This document shows, piece after piece, positions 34,200-44,236 of a stretch of 64,000 nucleotides of DNA (positions within the stretch are counted from its first letter, which is position 1; each line of letters opens with the position of its first letter). The position numbers and the translations under genes are program-made. The notes under the pieces were generated by a model, which saw nothing but the letters and a program-made list of their open reading frames with translations, ran no database searches and was not told the origin of the DNA. Source of the DNA: an uncultured Phascolarctobacterium sp. (GTDB lineage: Bacteria; Bacillota; Negativicutes; Acidaminococcales; Acidaminococcaceae); the NCBI GenBank assembly GCA_900544795.1, contig UQWM01000004.1:1-64000 (forward strand), given 5' to 3'.

Positions 34200-36784
34200 C
34201 AACTGCTTATACGCCGATGGTACAGCAGTATCTTGAAGTGAAACGCCAGCATGAGGATGAGCTGCTGTTTTTCCGTCTAGGCGATTTTTACGAAATGTTT
34301 TTTGAGGATGCCTTAACCGCATCCAGAGAACTGAATATTACTTTAACAGGGCGCTCCGGCGGGATGGAAGAACGTATCCCCATGTGCGGCGTTCCGTATC
34401 ATTCTGTCGATAACTATATCGCCAAGTTGATCAAAAAAGGTTATAGGATTGCTATCTGCGAGCAGGTGGAGAATCCTAAAGAAGCCAAGGGCATTGTCGA
34501 GCGTAAGGTAGTAAAGATCATTACTCCCGGCACTGTTTTGAGCGAACAGCTTTTGGACGATAAGCATAACCGTTATCTGGTTTTTCTGCAGGAAGATGGG
34601 AATGAGCTTTGTTTAGCTGCTGCTGATATTTCCACAGGGGAATGTCAGTGGTTTATTGCTGCTGGCGAAGAACGGTTGATGGCGATCCAGGAACAATTGT
34701 TCCGTATCCAGCCTGCCGAGCTGGTTGCCTACAGCGGCATCACTAATTGGGAAAATTTAGCTGCATGGATCAAAAGCAAGGTTCCGGAATGCGCTATTTC
34801 TATCTATCAGGAAGAGGAAGGCTCGCCGCAGTATTTTGCGCAGCATTTTGGCAGCGACGATGTGGCCGATGCCTTAGTGCATGATACGGTAGAGCATTTG
34901 CTGCGTTATTTACACGTAACTGTTAAGGCTGATCTATCACATATCAACAGGCTTTCGCGAATCGCCAAAGAGCTGTTTATGAATTTAGACGCCACGGCGA
35001 TCAGAAATTTGGAACTTATAAAAAATATGCGTGACGGCTCTAAACGCGGCACCTTATTAGATGTGCTTGATTTTACGTCGACGTCGATGGGTGCTCGCAA
35101 ACTGCGCAATTGGATCGAGTGTCCTTTGCTGGACCTGTCGCAGATCAGAGGCAGACAGGAAGCAGTAGGCGAACTGCTGGCTAACGTGCAGCTGCGCGGT
35201 AATTTGCAGGAGCAGCTTAAGGCTATTTTTGACTTGGAACGTATCGTTTCGCGGATCGAGGTGGGCAGTGCGAATGCGCGCGATCTTGTTTCGTTACGCG
35301 TGTCTTTGGCAGTGCTGCCGGAAATCAAAAGTTTGCTGCGTAACTGCAACAGCAAGCTTCTGCAGCAGTTATGCGAAGATGTGCATTTGCATCAGGAGAT
35401 ATTCACTACATTGATGGCAGCCATTGTTGATGAACCGCCCTTTTCTGTGCGCGAAGGCGGGATGATCCGCAGCGGCTTCGATTTAGAACTGGATGAGCTG
35501 CATTCTATTGCCAGTGACAATAGGACCTGGATGCAGAACTTTGAACTGAAAATCAAAGAAGAAACCGGCATTAAAACCTTAAAGGTTGGTTATAATAAGG
35601 TTTTTGGTTATTATATTGAAGTATCCAAAGGGCAAAGCGCCAATGTTCCTGATTATTTTGTGCGCAAACAGACGCTGGTCAATGCCGAGCGTTATATTGT
35701 ACCGGAACTGAAGGATTTTGAAAACAAGATCTTAAGCGCTAAAGAAAAGATTGAACAGCTGGAATATTACATCTTTACGCAGCTGCGTGAAAAAATCCGC
35801 TCCCAGATCGCACAAATGCAGGAAACAGCCCGTGCTTTGGCTAATATCGACGTGCTTGTATCTTTAGCGGAAGTGGCCTTCAAGTATAATTATGTTTGCC
35901 CGGAGCTGAACAACCGCAGTGAGATAAAGATTTACGACGGACGTCATCCTGTTGTCGAACGTTTGTTAGAGCGAGAGATTTTTGTGCCTAACAATACGAC
36001 GCTTAACAATAATGACGAACGGATGATAATCATCACCGGCCCGAATATGGCTGGTAAATCTACCTATATGAGGCAGGTTGCTTTATTGGTACTGATGACG
36101 CAGATGGGCAGTTTTATACCGGCCCGTCAAGCGACGATTTACCCGGTAGATAAGATTTTTACCCGCGTTGGCGCCAGCGACGATCTGGCCACAGGGCAAA
36201 GTACCTTTATGGTAGAAATGAATGAAGTAGCGCAGATACTGCGTTATGCCACGAAAGACAGCCTGATCATTTTGGATGAGGTGGGGCGTGGTACCAGTAC
36301 TTTTGACGGTATGAGCATTGCCCGTGCCGTAATGGAATATATCCATGAGAAAATCAAGGCAAAAACCTTGTTTGCGACCCATTATCACCAACTGATTGCA
36401 CTGGAAGATATTATGACAGGCGTAAAGAATTATTCGGTCGCCGTTAAAGAACGCGGTAACGACATCGTTTTTTTGCGCCGGATAGTACCCGGCGGCACTG
36501 ACCGCAGCTATGGCGTACATGTTGCCAGGCTGGCAGGACTGCCGAAAAAGGTTATTGACAGAGCGCAGGATATTTTGCAGGAGTATGATAATTGCGAAAC
36601 TGCCTGTACTGTTTCGATAACGCCGAAAACCGAGCAGAATCCTGCTACGATGGGATCGCTGTTTGCCAGCGGTTTGCAGCAGCAGCTTTTGAAAATGGAC
36701 GTGATGGCGATGACGCCTATCGAGGCGCTGAACGCTTTATACAAATTGCAGGACGAGGCTAAACGGGAAGGCGGTGAATTATGA
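34196..36784 (+). CDS. mutS: DNA mismatch repair protein MutS
   Basis: The 862-residue MutS recognises mismatches and recruits MutL. The N-terminal domain has LLFFRLGDFYEMFFEDA, including the Phe-x-Glu mismatch-contact motif. The ATPase domain has Walker A ITGPNMAGKSTYMRQ (about residue 615), LIILDEVGRGTSTFDG and FATHYH. The length is standard for MutS1. It overlaps miaB by 4 bases and mutL by 4 bases. Confidence 0.97.
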   Translation: MTTAYTPMVQQYLEVKRQHEDELLFFRLGDFYEMFFEDALTASRELNITLTGRSGGMEERIPMCGVPYHSVDNYIAKLIKKGYRIAICEQVENPKEAKGIVERKVVKIITPGTVLSEQLLDDKHNRYLVFLQEDGNELCLAAADISTGECQWFIAAGEERLMAIQEQLFRIQPAELVAYSGITNWENLAAWIKSKVPECAISIYQEEEGSPQYFAQHFGSDDVADALVHDTVEHLLRYLHVTVKADLSHINRLSRIAKELFMNLDATAIRNLELIKNMRDGSKRGTLLDVLDFTSTSMGARKLRNWIECPLLDLSQIRGRQEAVGELLANVQLRGNLQEQLKAIFDLERIVSRIEVGSANARDLVSLRVSLAVLPEIKSLLRNCNSKLLQQLCEDVHLHQEIFTTLMAAIVDEPPFSVREGGMIRSGFDLELDELHSIASDNRTWMQNFELKIKEETGIKTLKVGYNKVFGYYIEVSKGQSANVPDYFVRKQTLVNAERYIVPELKDFENKILSAKEKIEQLEYYIFTQLREKIRSQIAQMQETARALANIDVLVSLAEVAFKYNYVCPELNNRSEIKIYDGRHPVVERLLEREIFVPNNTTLNNNDERMIIITGPNMAGKSTYMRQVALLVLMTQMGSFIPARQATIYPVDKIFTRVGASDDLATGQSTFMVEMNEVAQILRYATKDSLIILDEVGRGTSTFDGMSIARAVMEYIHEKIKAKTLFATHYHQLIALEDIMTGVKNYSVAVKERGNDIVFLRRIVPGGTDRSYGVHVARLAGLPKKVIDRAQDILQEYDNCETACTVSITPKTEQNPATMGSLFASGLQQQLLKMDVMAMTPIEALNALYKLQDEAKREGGEL

Positions 36785-38709
36785 ACGAACAAAAAGTGCA
36801 GCTGTTAGATCAAAATACAGCTAATCAGATCGCGGCCGGTGAAGTTGTAGAAAAGCCTGCTTCCGTGGTGAAGGAGCTTGTAGAAAATTCGCTGGACGCC
36901 GGTGCCGATAATGTCGAGATTACTATTTTTGGCGGTGGTACGGAATACATCCGCGTTGTCGATAACGGCAGCGGTATGTCGGAAGAAAATGCCAAGCTGG
37001 CTGTTTTGCGCCATGCTACAAGTAAGATCAGAGCAGCGGAAGATTTGCTGCACTTAAATACGCTGGGCTTCCGTGGTGAGGCTTTGCCGAGTATCGCTTC
37101 TGTCAGCAACTTCCAGCTGTTGACGCGCCCGGTTACCGAAGAATTTGCTACTTCCATAAAAATTGCCGGCGGTGACCAGGCCGAGTGTATTGCTACCGGC
37201 GGTCATACGGGGACGACGATCATTGTTGAGAATTTATTCTTTAACGTGCCGGCCCGACGTAAATTTTTGCGGACGCTGCAAACGGAAGGACGTTATATCA
37301 GTGAGCTGATCACTAAATTGGCTTTGTCGCGCCCTGATGTGCGCTTTAAGCTGGTTAGCAATGATAAAGAAATTTTGAGCACGCCGGGTAACGGCGACTT
37401 AGTAGATACAATCAAGGCTTTGTATGGTAAGAATGTCAGCGAAAAACTTTTAACCGTTGATTTTGCCGATGGTGAAGTTAAAGTACGCGGTTTTATCGGT
37501 AAACCGACCTTGCTAAAGGGCACCCGTCAATGGCAGACGCTGCTGGTCAATGGCCGCATCATTACTAACAGAATGATTGCGAAAGCTATCGACCACGCTT
37601 ACCAGTCGCAGATACCTAAGAGCGGTTTTCCTTTTGCCGTCTTGAATATCACTGTCGATACGGAAAGCATTGATGTTAATGTACATCCGCAGAAAAGCGA
37701 GATCAAATTTAGCGACGACAGCACGGTCTATAAGGCCATGTATAAGGCACTGACCGATGCTTTGACACGCCCTATGAGCGCTAAACCCCAGGACTTGAGC
37801 CTGCTGGAGGATTCTGAACTACAGGTATTCAAGTCTGCTGAAGCAGTTGTGGCAGCAACAGAACCATCGATAGTTGTTGAAACACCAGCCGCTGAAACTA
37901 AAGTGCCTGAGACAGAGTTGACGGCCTTAAAAACAACTGAGACAAATATCAGTACAGCAAAGGCTGAGGTTTACTCGGCTTACAAGCCACAACAGCAAAG
38001 AGTTTGGAAAGAACCTGAATACACATACAGGCCTCTAAAAACGGAGCCTGTTTATACGATCAGTGAAACTCGTGATGTTTTTGACAAGCAGGATAACATT
38101 GCTTCTAATATTATCGACTTCACTGATACCGATAGTGGTGTCGATACGATTTGGCCGCTGGGACAGGTCGACAGGACTTTTATCGTAGCCCAGTCGGAAG
38201 ACTCGCTTTTTTTGATCGACCAGCATGCGGCCCATGAGCGCATTTTGTATGATAAGCTTGTGGCGGCTCACAACGATATTCCGGCTCAGCAGATGCTGAT
38301 CCCCTTATATATTGATGTTACAGCTCAGGATGTGAATATGATCGAAGAGCATCGCGAGGAATTCCTGCGCTTGGGTGTGGATATTGAAGCGGCTGGGGAA
38401 ACCATGCTGCGGGTATCCAGCTTGCCGTCAGACATCAAGGCTGACGACGCTGAAGATTTCGTGCGTGAGATCACAAAGATGCTCAGCGAGCTTAGAACTA
38501 TCAACGCCAGCGATCTGCGGCAGAATATCCTGCATATGACGGCTTGTAAAGCAGCTATCAAAGCAGGTGAAGTTTTAAATATGCGGCAAATGCGTCAGCT
38601 GATCATCGATCTTTGCAATACAGAGCATCCGTTTACCTGCCCTCATGGCAGGCCTTGTATGGTCGAAATAAATTCGGCCGAGTTGTATAAGATGTTTAAG
38701 AGAACTTAA
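36781..38709 (+). CDS. mutL: DNA mismatch repair protein MutL
   Basis: The 642-residue MutL has the GHKL ATPase motifs NQIAAGEVVEKPASVVKELV, VVDNGSGM and GFRGEALPSIASV, then a variable linker (about 345-440). The C-terminal domain has DQHAAHERILYDKL, close to the endonuclease motif DQHAxxExxxxE but with Asp for the last Glu, plus ACKAAIKAGE and CPHGRPCM. Lacking MutH, this lineage would be expected to nick DNA with MutL itself. It is translationally coupled to mutS. Confidence 0.96.
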   Translation: MNEQKVQLLDQNTANQIAAGEVVEKPASVVKELVENSLDAGADNVEITIFGGGTEYIRVVDNGSGMSEENAKLAVLRHATSKIRAAEDLLHLNTLGFRGEALPSIASVSNFQLLTRPVTEEFATSIKIAGGDQAECIATGGHTGTTIIVENLFFNVPARRKFLRTLQTEGRYISELITKLALSRPDVRFKLVSNDKEILSTPGNGDLVDTIKALYGKNVSEKLLTVDFADGEVKVRGFIGKPTLLKGTRQWQTLLVNGRIITNRMIAKAIDHAYQSQIPKSGFPFAVLNITVDTESIDVNVHPQKSEIKFSDDSTVYKAMYKALTDALTRPMSAKPQDLSLLEDSELQVFKSAEAVVAATEPSIVVETPAAETKVPETELTALKTTETNISTAKAEVYSAYKPQQQRVWKEPEYTYRPLKTEPVYTISETRDVFDKQDNIASNIIDFTDTDSGVDTIWPLGQVDRTFIVAQSEDSLFLIDQHAAHERILYDKLVAAHNDIPAQQMLIPLYIDVTAQDVNMIEEHREEFLRLGVDIEAAGETMLRVSSLPSDIKADDAEDFVREITKMLSELRTINASDLRQNILHMTACKAAIKAGEVLNMRQMRQLIIDLCNTEHPFTCPHGRPCMVEINSAELYKMFKRT

Positions 38710-38710
38710 A

Positions 38711-39499
38711 ATGCAGGATCAATTAACTTTTGCCGTTACTGTTGGCCGCAGCGAAAATAGCGGCCTGGAAAGTCAGGCTAAAAGCTGGGCCAATCAATTC
38801 GGCGTAAAATATTTGCAGCGCGGCAGTAAAGGGTCTTTAGAATTTTTGCGCCAGCAGGAGCAAGTCGAAGCCTTGTTGGTTGCAACGAAGACGGGGCCGC
38901 AGATTTATAATGTTGCCGGTACCTTTTTCTTCCATCCCAGTATGGCGGTGCTGCGTCTGCAACGGCTTAAAAATAACGAAAATGATCATTTTGCGGCTGC
39001 CCTGGAGCTTAAACCTGGCATGAAGGTGCTGGATTGCACCATGGGGCTGGGCAGTGACGATGCTGTAGCCAGCTTTCTCGTCGGTGCGACTGGTAAGGTC
39101 TGCGCTGTCGAAGCGTCGCCGCTAGTGCATTTTGTAGTGAGCAAAGGCTTGCAGGATTACCAGGCGGAAGATGATGATTTGAACGCTGCTATGCGCCGCA
39201 TCGAAACTGTTTGCAGCGAAGCTGATGCGTATTTGCGCACTTTGCCTGCTGACAGCTTTGACGCTGTTTATTTCGACCCGATGTTTAAAAGGCCGGTAGG
39301 CGGTTCTTCTAATATGGAACCGTTGCGCCCCGTTGCTTTTGAGCAGCCTTTAGCACTAGCGACTGTCGAGGCCGCACTCAAGGTAGCGCCGCTGGTGGTT
39401 ATCAAAGAGCGCGGACAAAAATTGCTGGAAGCTTTGGGCTGCACAGAAATACAAGGCGGCCGCTATAGCCGCGTAAAATATGGTATCCGAAGGAGGTAA
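38711..39499 (+). CDS. RsmJ-like class I SAM-dependent methyltransferase
   Basis: The 262-residue protein has a Rossmann methyltransferase core: VLDCTMGLGSDDAVASFLVG (SAM site), VCAVEASPLVHFVV and YFDPMFKRPV, the last being the likely catalytic motif. This pattern resembles RsmJ/YhiQ, the 16S rRNA guanine methyltransferase. The link is by motif only, so rRNA as substrate is an inference. It lies one base after mutL and overlaps nothing downstream except the leader of miaA. Confidence 0.7.
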   Translation: MQDQLTFAVTVGRSENSGLESQAKSWANQFGVKYLQRGSKGSLEFLRQQEQVEALLVATKTGPQIYNVAGTFFFHPSMAVLRLQRLKNNENDHFAAALELKPGMKVLDCTMGLGSDDAVASFLVGATGKVCAVEASPLVHFVVSKGLQDYQAEDDDLNAAMRRIETVCSEADAYLRTLPADSFDAVYFDPMFKRPVGGSSNMEPLRPVAFEQPLALATVEAALKVAPLVVIKERGQKLLEALGCTEIQGGRYSRVKYGIRRR

Positions 39500-39503
39500 C
39501 GGC

Positions 39504-40433
39504 GTGAAACCGAAAGTAGCCGTTATTTTAGGGCCTACCGCGACAGGTAAAAGCCATTGCGGGATAGAGTTGGCCAAACGTCTTAATGGCGAAATAATTT
39601 CCGGCGATTCTATGCTGGTGTACAAGAAAATGAATATCGGTACCGCTAAGCCGACGGTAGAAGAATTGGCTTCGGTGCCGCATCATTTAATAGATATTTT
39701 GCCGCCGGAGGCGGAATTCAGCGTGGTGGATTTTAAAGCCCTGGCAGAGCCGTTGATAGCCGATATCAATAATCGCGGCAAGCTGCCGATCATCGTTGGC
39801 GGCACCGGATTTTATATTAAGGCTTTGCTGGAAAATTATGAGTTTAATACGGTTGAAGAATGCAGTGAGTTGCGTCAGGAACTGGAAGAGTTTGCCAAAA
39901 GCAGTGGCAATGCTGCCCTGCACGCGAAGCTACGGCAAATCGACCCGGCTGCAGCCGAACGTCTGCATAGTAACGATGTCAGACGGGTGATCAGAGCGAT
40001 AGAAGCGGCGGAGGGCGGCGAGAAAATCACGCATCAGAAAGCCGGGAAATGGCCGTATGACGCTGTTGTTTTTGGCCTGAGGATGGAACGTGATGTTTTG
40101 TATGCCCGCATCAATGACCGGGTGGATAAAATGCTGGCAGACGGTTTAGTTGAAGAAACTAAAGCACTGCTTGACGGCGGCTTAGCTGCCGATGCTTTAT
40201 CCATGCGCAGTATTGGTTATCGACAGATGACATGGTATTTACAGGGAGCAATGGCTAGGGACGCCGCTGTAGACAAACTGAAGCAGTCTACCCGCAATTT
40301 TGCCAAGCGCCAGTTTACCTGGTACAGGCAAATGCCCTATATCAAATGGTTCGATCTGGACCAAAGGCCTGACTACGAAAAGATTATTGACGATATGCAG
40401 CAAATGCTTGTGGAAAAGTTTAAACTGCGGTAA
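39504..40433 (+). CDS. miaA: tRNA dimethylallyltransferase
   Basis: The 309-residue MiaA prenylates A37 of tRNA. P-loop ILGPTATGKSHCGIELAKRL, ISGDSMLVYKKMNIGTAKP, the IVGGTGFYIKALL motif and RNFAKRQFTWYRQM are diagnostic. GTG at 39504 follows AGGAGGT at 39491-39497. It supplies the substrate for MiaB (32874) and precedes hfq, the conserved arrangement. Confidence 0.95.
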   Translation: MKPKVAVILGPTATGKSHCGIELAKRLNGEIISGDSMLVYKKMNIGTAKPTVEELASVPHHLIDILPPEAEFSVVDFKALAEPLIADINNRGKLPIIVGGTGFYIKALLENYEFNTVEECSELRQELEEFAKSSGNAALHAKLRQIDPAAAERLHSNDVRRVIRAIEAAEGGEKITHQKAGKWPYDAVVFGLRMERDVLYARINDRVDKMLADGLVEETKALLDGGLAADALSMRSIGYRQMTWYLQGAMARDAAVDKLKQSTRNFAKRQFTWYRQMPYIKWFDLDQRPDYEKIIDDMQQMLVEKFKLR

Positions 40434-40474
40434 AATTATAACAAGAGATAGAAATTATTTTGGAGGGGGACCTA

Positions 40475-40729
40475 ATGAATAATAGCGGCACAAAACCGAC
40501 CATGAATTTGCAGGACAGTTTTTTGAACCATGTACGCAAAGAAAATCTCAGCGTGATCATTTACCTGATCAATGGCTTTCAAATCAGAGGCTTGGTAAGA
40601 GGCTTCGATAATTTTACCGTTATCATCGAAAACGAAGGTAAACAACAACTTGTTTATAAACATGCTATATCGACTATTTCGCCGGCTGCTAACATTACTA
40701 TTATGCAGCCAGAGAAGCGCGAACAATAA
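40475..40729 (+). CDS. hfq: RNA chaperone Hfq
   Basis: The 84-residue Sm-like protein has NLQDSFLNHVRKENLSVIIY (Sm1) and the Hfq Sm2 motif YKHAISTISP. It forms hexamers that pair small RNAs with mRNAs. ATG at 40475 follows GGAGGGGG; a GTG/ATG further up is unlikely. It sits behind miaA, as in many bacteria. Confidence 0.96.
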   Translation: MNNSGTKPTMNLQDSFLNHVRKENLSVIIYLINGFQIRGLVRGFDNFTVIIENEGKQQLVYKHAISTISPAANITIMQPEKREQ

Positions 40730-40740
40730 TGTTTTTTTGA

Positions 40741-40772
40741 AAAACAGCGCTTGAGCGTTGTTTTTCTTTTTT
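40741..40772 (+). terminator. Rho-independent terminator after hfq
   Basis: AAAACAGCGC (40741-40750) pairs with GCGTTGTTTT (40755-40764) around TTGA and is followed by a CTTTTTT tract. Confidence 0.85.
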
Positions 40773-40783
40773 GAGGGTAGATT

Positions 40784-41677
40784 ATGAACGATAAAATGGA
40801 GTTGTTTTTTGAATATCTAACGGTTGAACTGGGTTTGGCCGCAAATACCAGGCTGGCCTACGAGCGCGATTTACGTTTGTTTAAAGAAGCGCTGGCTTTG
40901 CCTGATAACGATGCTCTGGCTGGTGTTTCCCGCGAGCAGGTCATTCGCTATATGACAGGTTTAAAAAATCGTGGGCTGGCAGCGGCGACTATTGCCCGTA
41001 AGCTGGCCGCTATCAAGTCGTTTTATCGCTTTATGACAGCGGAAGGATATTTGGATATAGACCCGGCAGAGGTCGTCGAAGCCGGTACTAAGGGTATAAA
41101 ACTGCCTAAGGTTTTAAATCAGAACGAAGTATTGCAGCTGTTGCAGCAGCCAAATTTGGCAACGGACGAAGGTTATCGTGACAGAGCGATGCTGGAAGTG
41201 CTTTATGCTACGGGGATGCGTGTTTCTGAATTATTGACACTGCCGGTGAGCGGCGTCAACCTGCAGATGAAATATATTATCGCTTTTGGCAAAGGTTCGA
41301 AAGAACGTCTGATACCATTGGGTGGTATAGCTGTAGAGTATTTGAGCAAATACCTCAATGTAGTAAGGCCCAAGCTGCTGCGCGAGCAAAATGCTAACGT
41401 TAAAAATCTGTTTTTAAGCATGAACGGCCATGAAATGACGAGGCAGCGCTTTTGGCAGATCATTCGCGGCTATGGTGAGCAGGCAGGTTTAACTAAAAAG
41501 CTTACACCGCATATGCTGCGCCATTCTTTTGCTACGCATTTACTTGATAATGGCGCCGATCTGCGTTCGGTACAGGAGCTTTTAGGGCATTCTGATATTT
41601 CGACGACGCAGATATACACTCATCTGACTAATAAACGCCTGCGCGACATTTATGAAAAAGCGCATCCGCGGGCATAG
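40784..41677 (+). CDS. xerD: Site-specific tyrosine recombinase (XerD type)
   Basis: The 297-residue protein has a SAM-like N-terminal domain (FFEYLTVELGLAANTRLAYE) and a tyrosine recombinase catalytic domain. Active-site residues lie in YATGMRVSELL (Arg), TPHMLRHSFATHLL (His-x-x-Arg), ELLGHSDISTTQIYTHL (His and the nucleophilic Tyr). Size and motifs fit XerC/XerD, which resolve chromosome dimers at dif; XerD is favoured but XerC is not excluded. No dif site or integron feature is seen nearby. Confidence 0.85.
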   Translation: MNDKMELFFEYLTVELGLAANTRLAYERDLRLFKEALALPDNDALAGVSREQVIRYMTGLKNRGLAAATIARKLAAIKSFYRFMTAEGYLDIDPAEVVEAGTKGIKLPKVLNQNEVLQLLQQPNLATDEGYRDRAMLEVLYATGMRVSELLTLPVSGVNLQMKYIIAFGKGSKERLIPLGGIAVEYLSKYLNVVRPKLLREQNANVKNLFLSMNGHEMTRQRFWQIIRGYGEQAGLTKKLTPHMLRHSFATHLLDNGADLRSVQELLGHSDISTTQIYTHLTNKRLRDIYEKAHPRA

Positions 41678-41688
41678 AGGAGGCTACT

Positions 41689-42960
41689 ATGGCAAGAAGA
41701 ACGACCAAAAAGAAAGGTTCAGGCGGTGGGTTCGTCCTGACATTGATCTTAGTATTATTAGCTATAGCTGTTGCCGGCGGTATTTATTATGCGGCTAGCA
41801 GAGGCGGTGAGAAGGATGTTTTAGATAAAGGGCTGACCGGTGGCGCTGCTACCGTTGATTTAAGAGAAGAATCGAAAGCAGCTCAACGGGCTGTAGACGA
41901 TATCCTGCTTTCAAAAGACAACTGGCAACTGAAGGATAATGGGCGCGAAGATCAGCACGAACGTATGAAGGAAACAGGCGGGGAAGTGGCCTGGAACAAA
42001 CGCCAACTGGCGATAGGCGTGCCGCCAAGCACCGGTTTAGAAGGTGCGGCCTCCTGGTTGGGCGAAAAAATAGCAGGCGCGAAGATGGTTGTGGTCAATC
42101 AGCGCGAAGCTACCTATAATGGTTGGGATTCCGTACGGATGGAGATCGCTATTGTGGCTAAGGCCGGCGATGGAAAAATGAATTTTGTTACGGATACGGT
42201 ATATTTTTACCATAACCTGAACCTTACCAAAGAAGATAAGGACATCAAGGAAGAAAAAGAGAAGAAAAAAGAAGAAAAGAAACCAGCCCAAAAATATCAT
42301 GGCAAGCTGGCGGTAATTATTGATGACTGCGGCTATGATTTGGCGCCGGTGCGAAAATTAGTCAATTTAAATGCTCCGTTCAGTTACGCTATCCTTCCTT
42401 ATAAGGATTTCAGCAGCGACGCTTTGCATGTTATCAAAAGCGGTGGGCAGACGGCGATGCTGCATTTGCCTATGGAACCTATGGATAGAAGCGCCATGTC
42501 GGAAGGTAAAAACACCGTACTGACCGATATGACGGCCGAGCAGGTGCAGAATCTGACCCGTAAAGCGGTAGACAGTCTGCCGGGTATCGAAGGTGTAAAT
42601 AACCACCAGGGCTCTAAAGCTACCAGTAACGAAGCAACGATGAAAGCTGTGCTCAAAGTGTTGAAAGAGAAGAAATTGTTCTTTGTTGACAGCAGCACCT
42701 ATTCTAAATCTATCGGTGATCAGACTGCCCGTAGTATGGGGATCCCCACTGCCCGCAATAACATTTTCTTAGACAACAGCTCTGACGAGAACGATATTAT
42801 CGCTAAGATCTGGCAGGCTGTGGAAATGGCCGACAGGAACGGCAGCGCTATTGCTATCTGTCACGCCCGTCCTAATACTGCCGACGCCTGGAGCAAGGTT
42901 ATCGGCGAAGTTCAGGCATCTGGTATTCAGTTAGTACCGGTTGGTAATTTGTTAAAATAA
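41689..42960 (+). CDS. Divergent polysaccharide deacetylase (YibQ/DUF610 family)
   Basis: The 423-residue protein has one N-terminal membrane anchor (about 14-35), a Lys/Glu-rich spacer near residue 190 and a C-terminal divergent polysaccharide deacetylase domain. Motifs include KLAVIIDDCGYD, PFSYAILPYKD, AMLHLPMEP, VNNHQGSKAT and FFVDSST. Such proteins sit in the periplasm near the murein in Gram-negative-type cells. The exact glycan substrate is unknown. It starts 11 bases after the recombinase gene. Confidence 0.85.
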   Translation: MARRTTKKKGSGGGFVLTLILVLLAIAVAGGIYYAASRGGEKDVLDKGLTGGAATVDLREESKAAQRAVDDILLSKDNWQLKDNGREDQHERMKETGGEVAWNKRQLAIGVPPSTGLEGAASWLGEKIAGAKMVVVNQREATYNGWDSVRMEIAIVAKAGDGKMNFVTDTVYFYHNLNLTKEDKDIKEEKEKKKEEKKPAQKYHGKLAVIIDDCGYDLAPVRKLVNLNAPFSYAILPYKDFSSDALHVIKSGGQTAMLHLPMEPMDRSAMSEGKNTVLTDMTAEQVQNLTRKAVDSLPGIEGVNNHQGSKATSNEATMKAVLKVLKEKKLFFVDSSTYSKSIGDQTARSMGIPTARNNIFLDNSSDENDIIAKIWQAVEMADRNGSAIAICHARPNTADAWSKVIGEVQASGIQLVPVGNLLK

Positions 42961-42978
42961 GCGGAGGCTTTGAGAAAA

Positions 42979-44220
42979 ATGTATGTTGAAGAAACTATCA
43001 GCAAATACGAGAAATATATAAATCCTGCCCAGGCTAAACTATTCCGGTTTATGGGCCTAGCCAGTGTGGAAGGGCATGCGGAAGGCTGGACGATAACTGA
43101 CAGCGAAGGCAAAGAGTTTATTGACTGCCTGGGCGGTTATGGTATGTTTGCAGTGGGTCACCGCAACCCGGAGGTAGTTGCTGCGGTAGAGCAGGAGCTG
43201 CACAAAATGCCGATGTGCGGTAAAGTGCTTTTTAACAGGCCGATGGCTGACCTGGCTGAGAAGCTGGCTGCTATCACTCCTGGAGCCTTGCAGTACAGTT
43301 TTTTTGTAAACAGCGGCACCGAAGCCGTAGAAGGGTGCTTGAAAGTGGCACGTTTGGCAACTAAACGTAAAAAGTTTATTGCTGCTAAAAATGCTTTTCA
43401 CGGCAAAACCTTCGGCTCACTAACGGCTACTGGCAGAGATATGTTTCGCGACCCGTTCAAACCTTTATTGGATAATTTTACCCATGTGGAATATGGTGAT
43501 ATCGACGCACTGGCAAAAGTTATTGACGAAGATACTGCTGCGGTAATTTTAGAACCTATCCAGGGCGAAGGCGGAATCATTCTGCCGCCGGAAGGTTACC
43601 TGCAGGCGGTAAGGACCTTATGCGATCAAAAGGGTGCTTTGCTGATTGCCGATGAAGTACAGACCGGCATCGGTAGGACGGGTACCTGGTTTGGCGTTGA
43701 GCATGAAAACGTAGCTCCGGATCTGATGGCGACAGCTAAAGCTTTGGGTGGTGGTGTAATGCCTATCGGCGCTATCACCGCTACTGCCGATGCCTGGGCC
43801 GGGCTGATCGAAGCCCCGTTTTTGCATACTTCGACCTTTGGCGGTAACCAACTGGCCTGTGCCGCCGCTAATGCAACCTTAAATTATATCGAAACCAACG
43901 ATGTGTTGGCCCGCGGTGCCGCTGCCGGAGCATATTTCAAAAAAGGCCTGGAAGCTATCCAAAAAGAATATCCGTCAGTGATCAAAGAAGTGCGTGGGCG
44001 CGGTATGATGATCGGTATCGAGCTTACAAAAGAAGGTGCCGGCGGGATGCTGATGTCGCTGATGATCGACAAATGCGTCATTATCGCCTATACCCTGAAT
44101 AATCCTAAAGTCATTCGTATCGAGCCTCCTTTGATCATGCCGACAGAGGTCATTGATCAGGTTCTGACTATTTTTAGAGAGGCAGTAAAAACGACTGCCG
44201 CTGTGATCGAAGATTTATAA
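42979..44220 (+). CDS. Class III PLP-dependent aminotransferase (acetylornithine/putrescine type)
   Basis: The 413-residue enzyme has the class III signatures FFVNSGTEAVEGCLKVAR, HGKTFGSLTATG, LEPIQGEGG, LIADEVQTGIGRTG and the PLP lysine in ATAKALGGG. The sequence fits acetylornithine, 4-aminobutyrate or putrescine aminotransferases, closest in feel to putrescine (YgjG-like) enzymes, but the substrate cannot be settled here. ATG at 42979 lies 11 bases after GCGGAGG; a TTG at 42970 is too close to that site. Confidence 0.85.
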   Translation: MYVEETISKYEKYINPAQAKLFRFMGLASVEGHAEGWTITDSEGKEFIDCLGGYGMFAVGHRNPEVVAAVEQELHKMPMCGKVLFNRPMADLAEKLAAITPGALQYSFFVNSGTEAVEGCLKVARLATKRKKFIAAKNAFHGKTFGSLTATGRDMFRDPFKPLLDNFTHVEYGDIDALAKVIDEDTAAVILEPIQGEGGIILPPEGYLQAVRTLCDQKGALLIADEVQTGIGRTGTWFGVEHENVAPDLMATAKALGGGVMPIGAITATADAWAGLIEAPFLHTSTFGGNQLACAAANATLNYIETNDVLARGAAAGAYFKKGLEAIQKEYPSVIKEVRGRGMMIGIELTKEGAGGMLMSLMIDKCVIIAYTLNNPKVIRIEPPLIMPTEVIDQVLTIFREAVKTTAAVIEDL

Positions 44221-44236
44221 AAGGAGTAAGTGAACT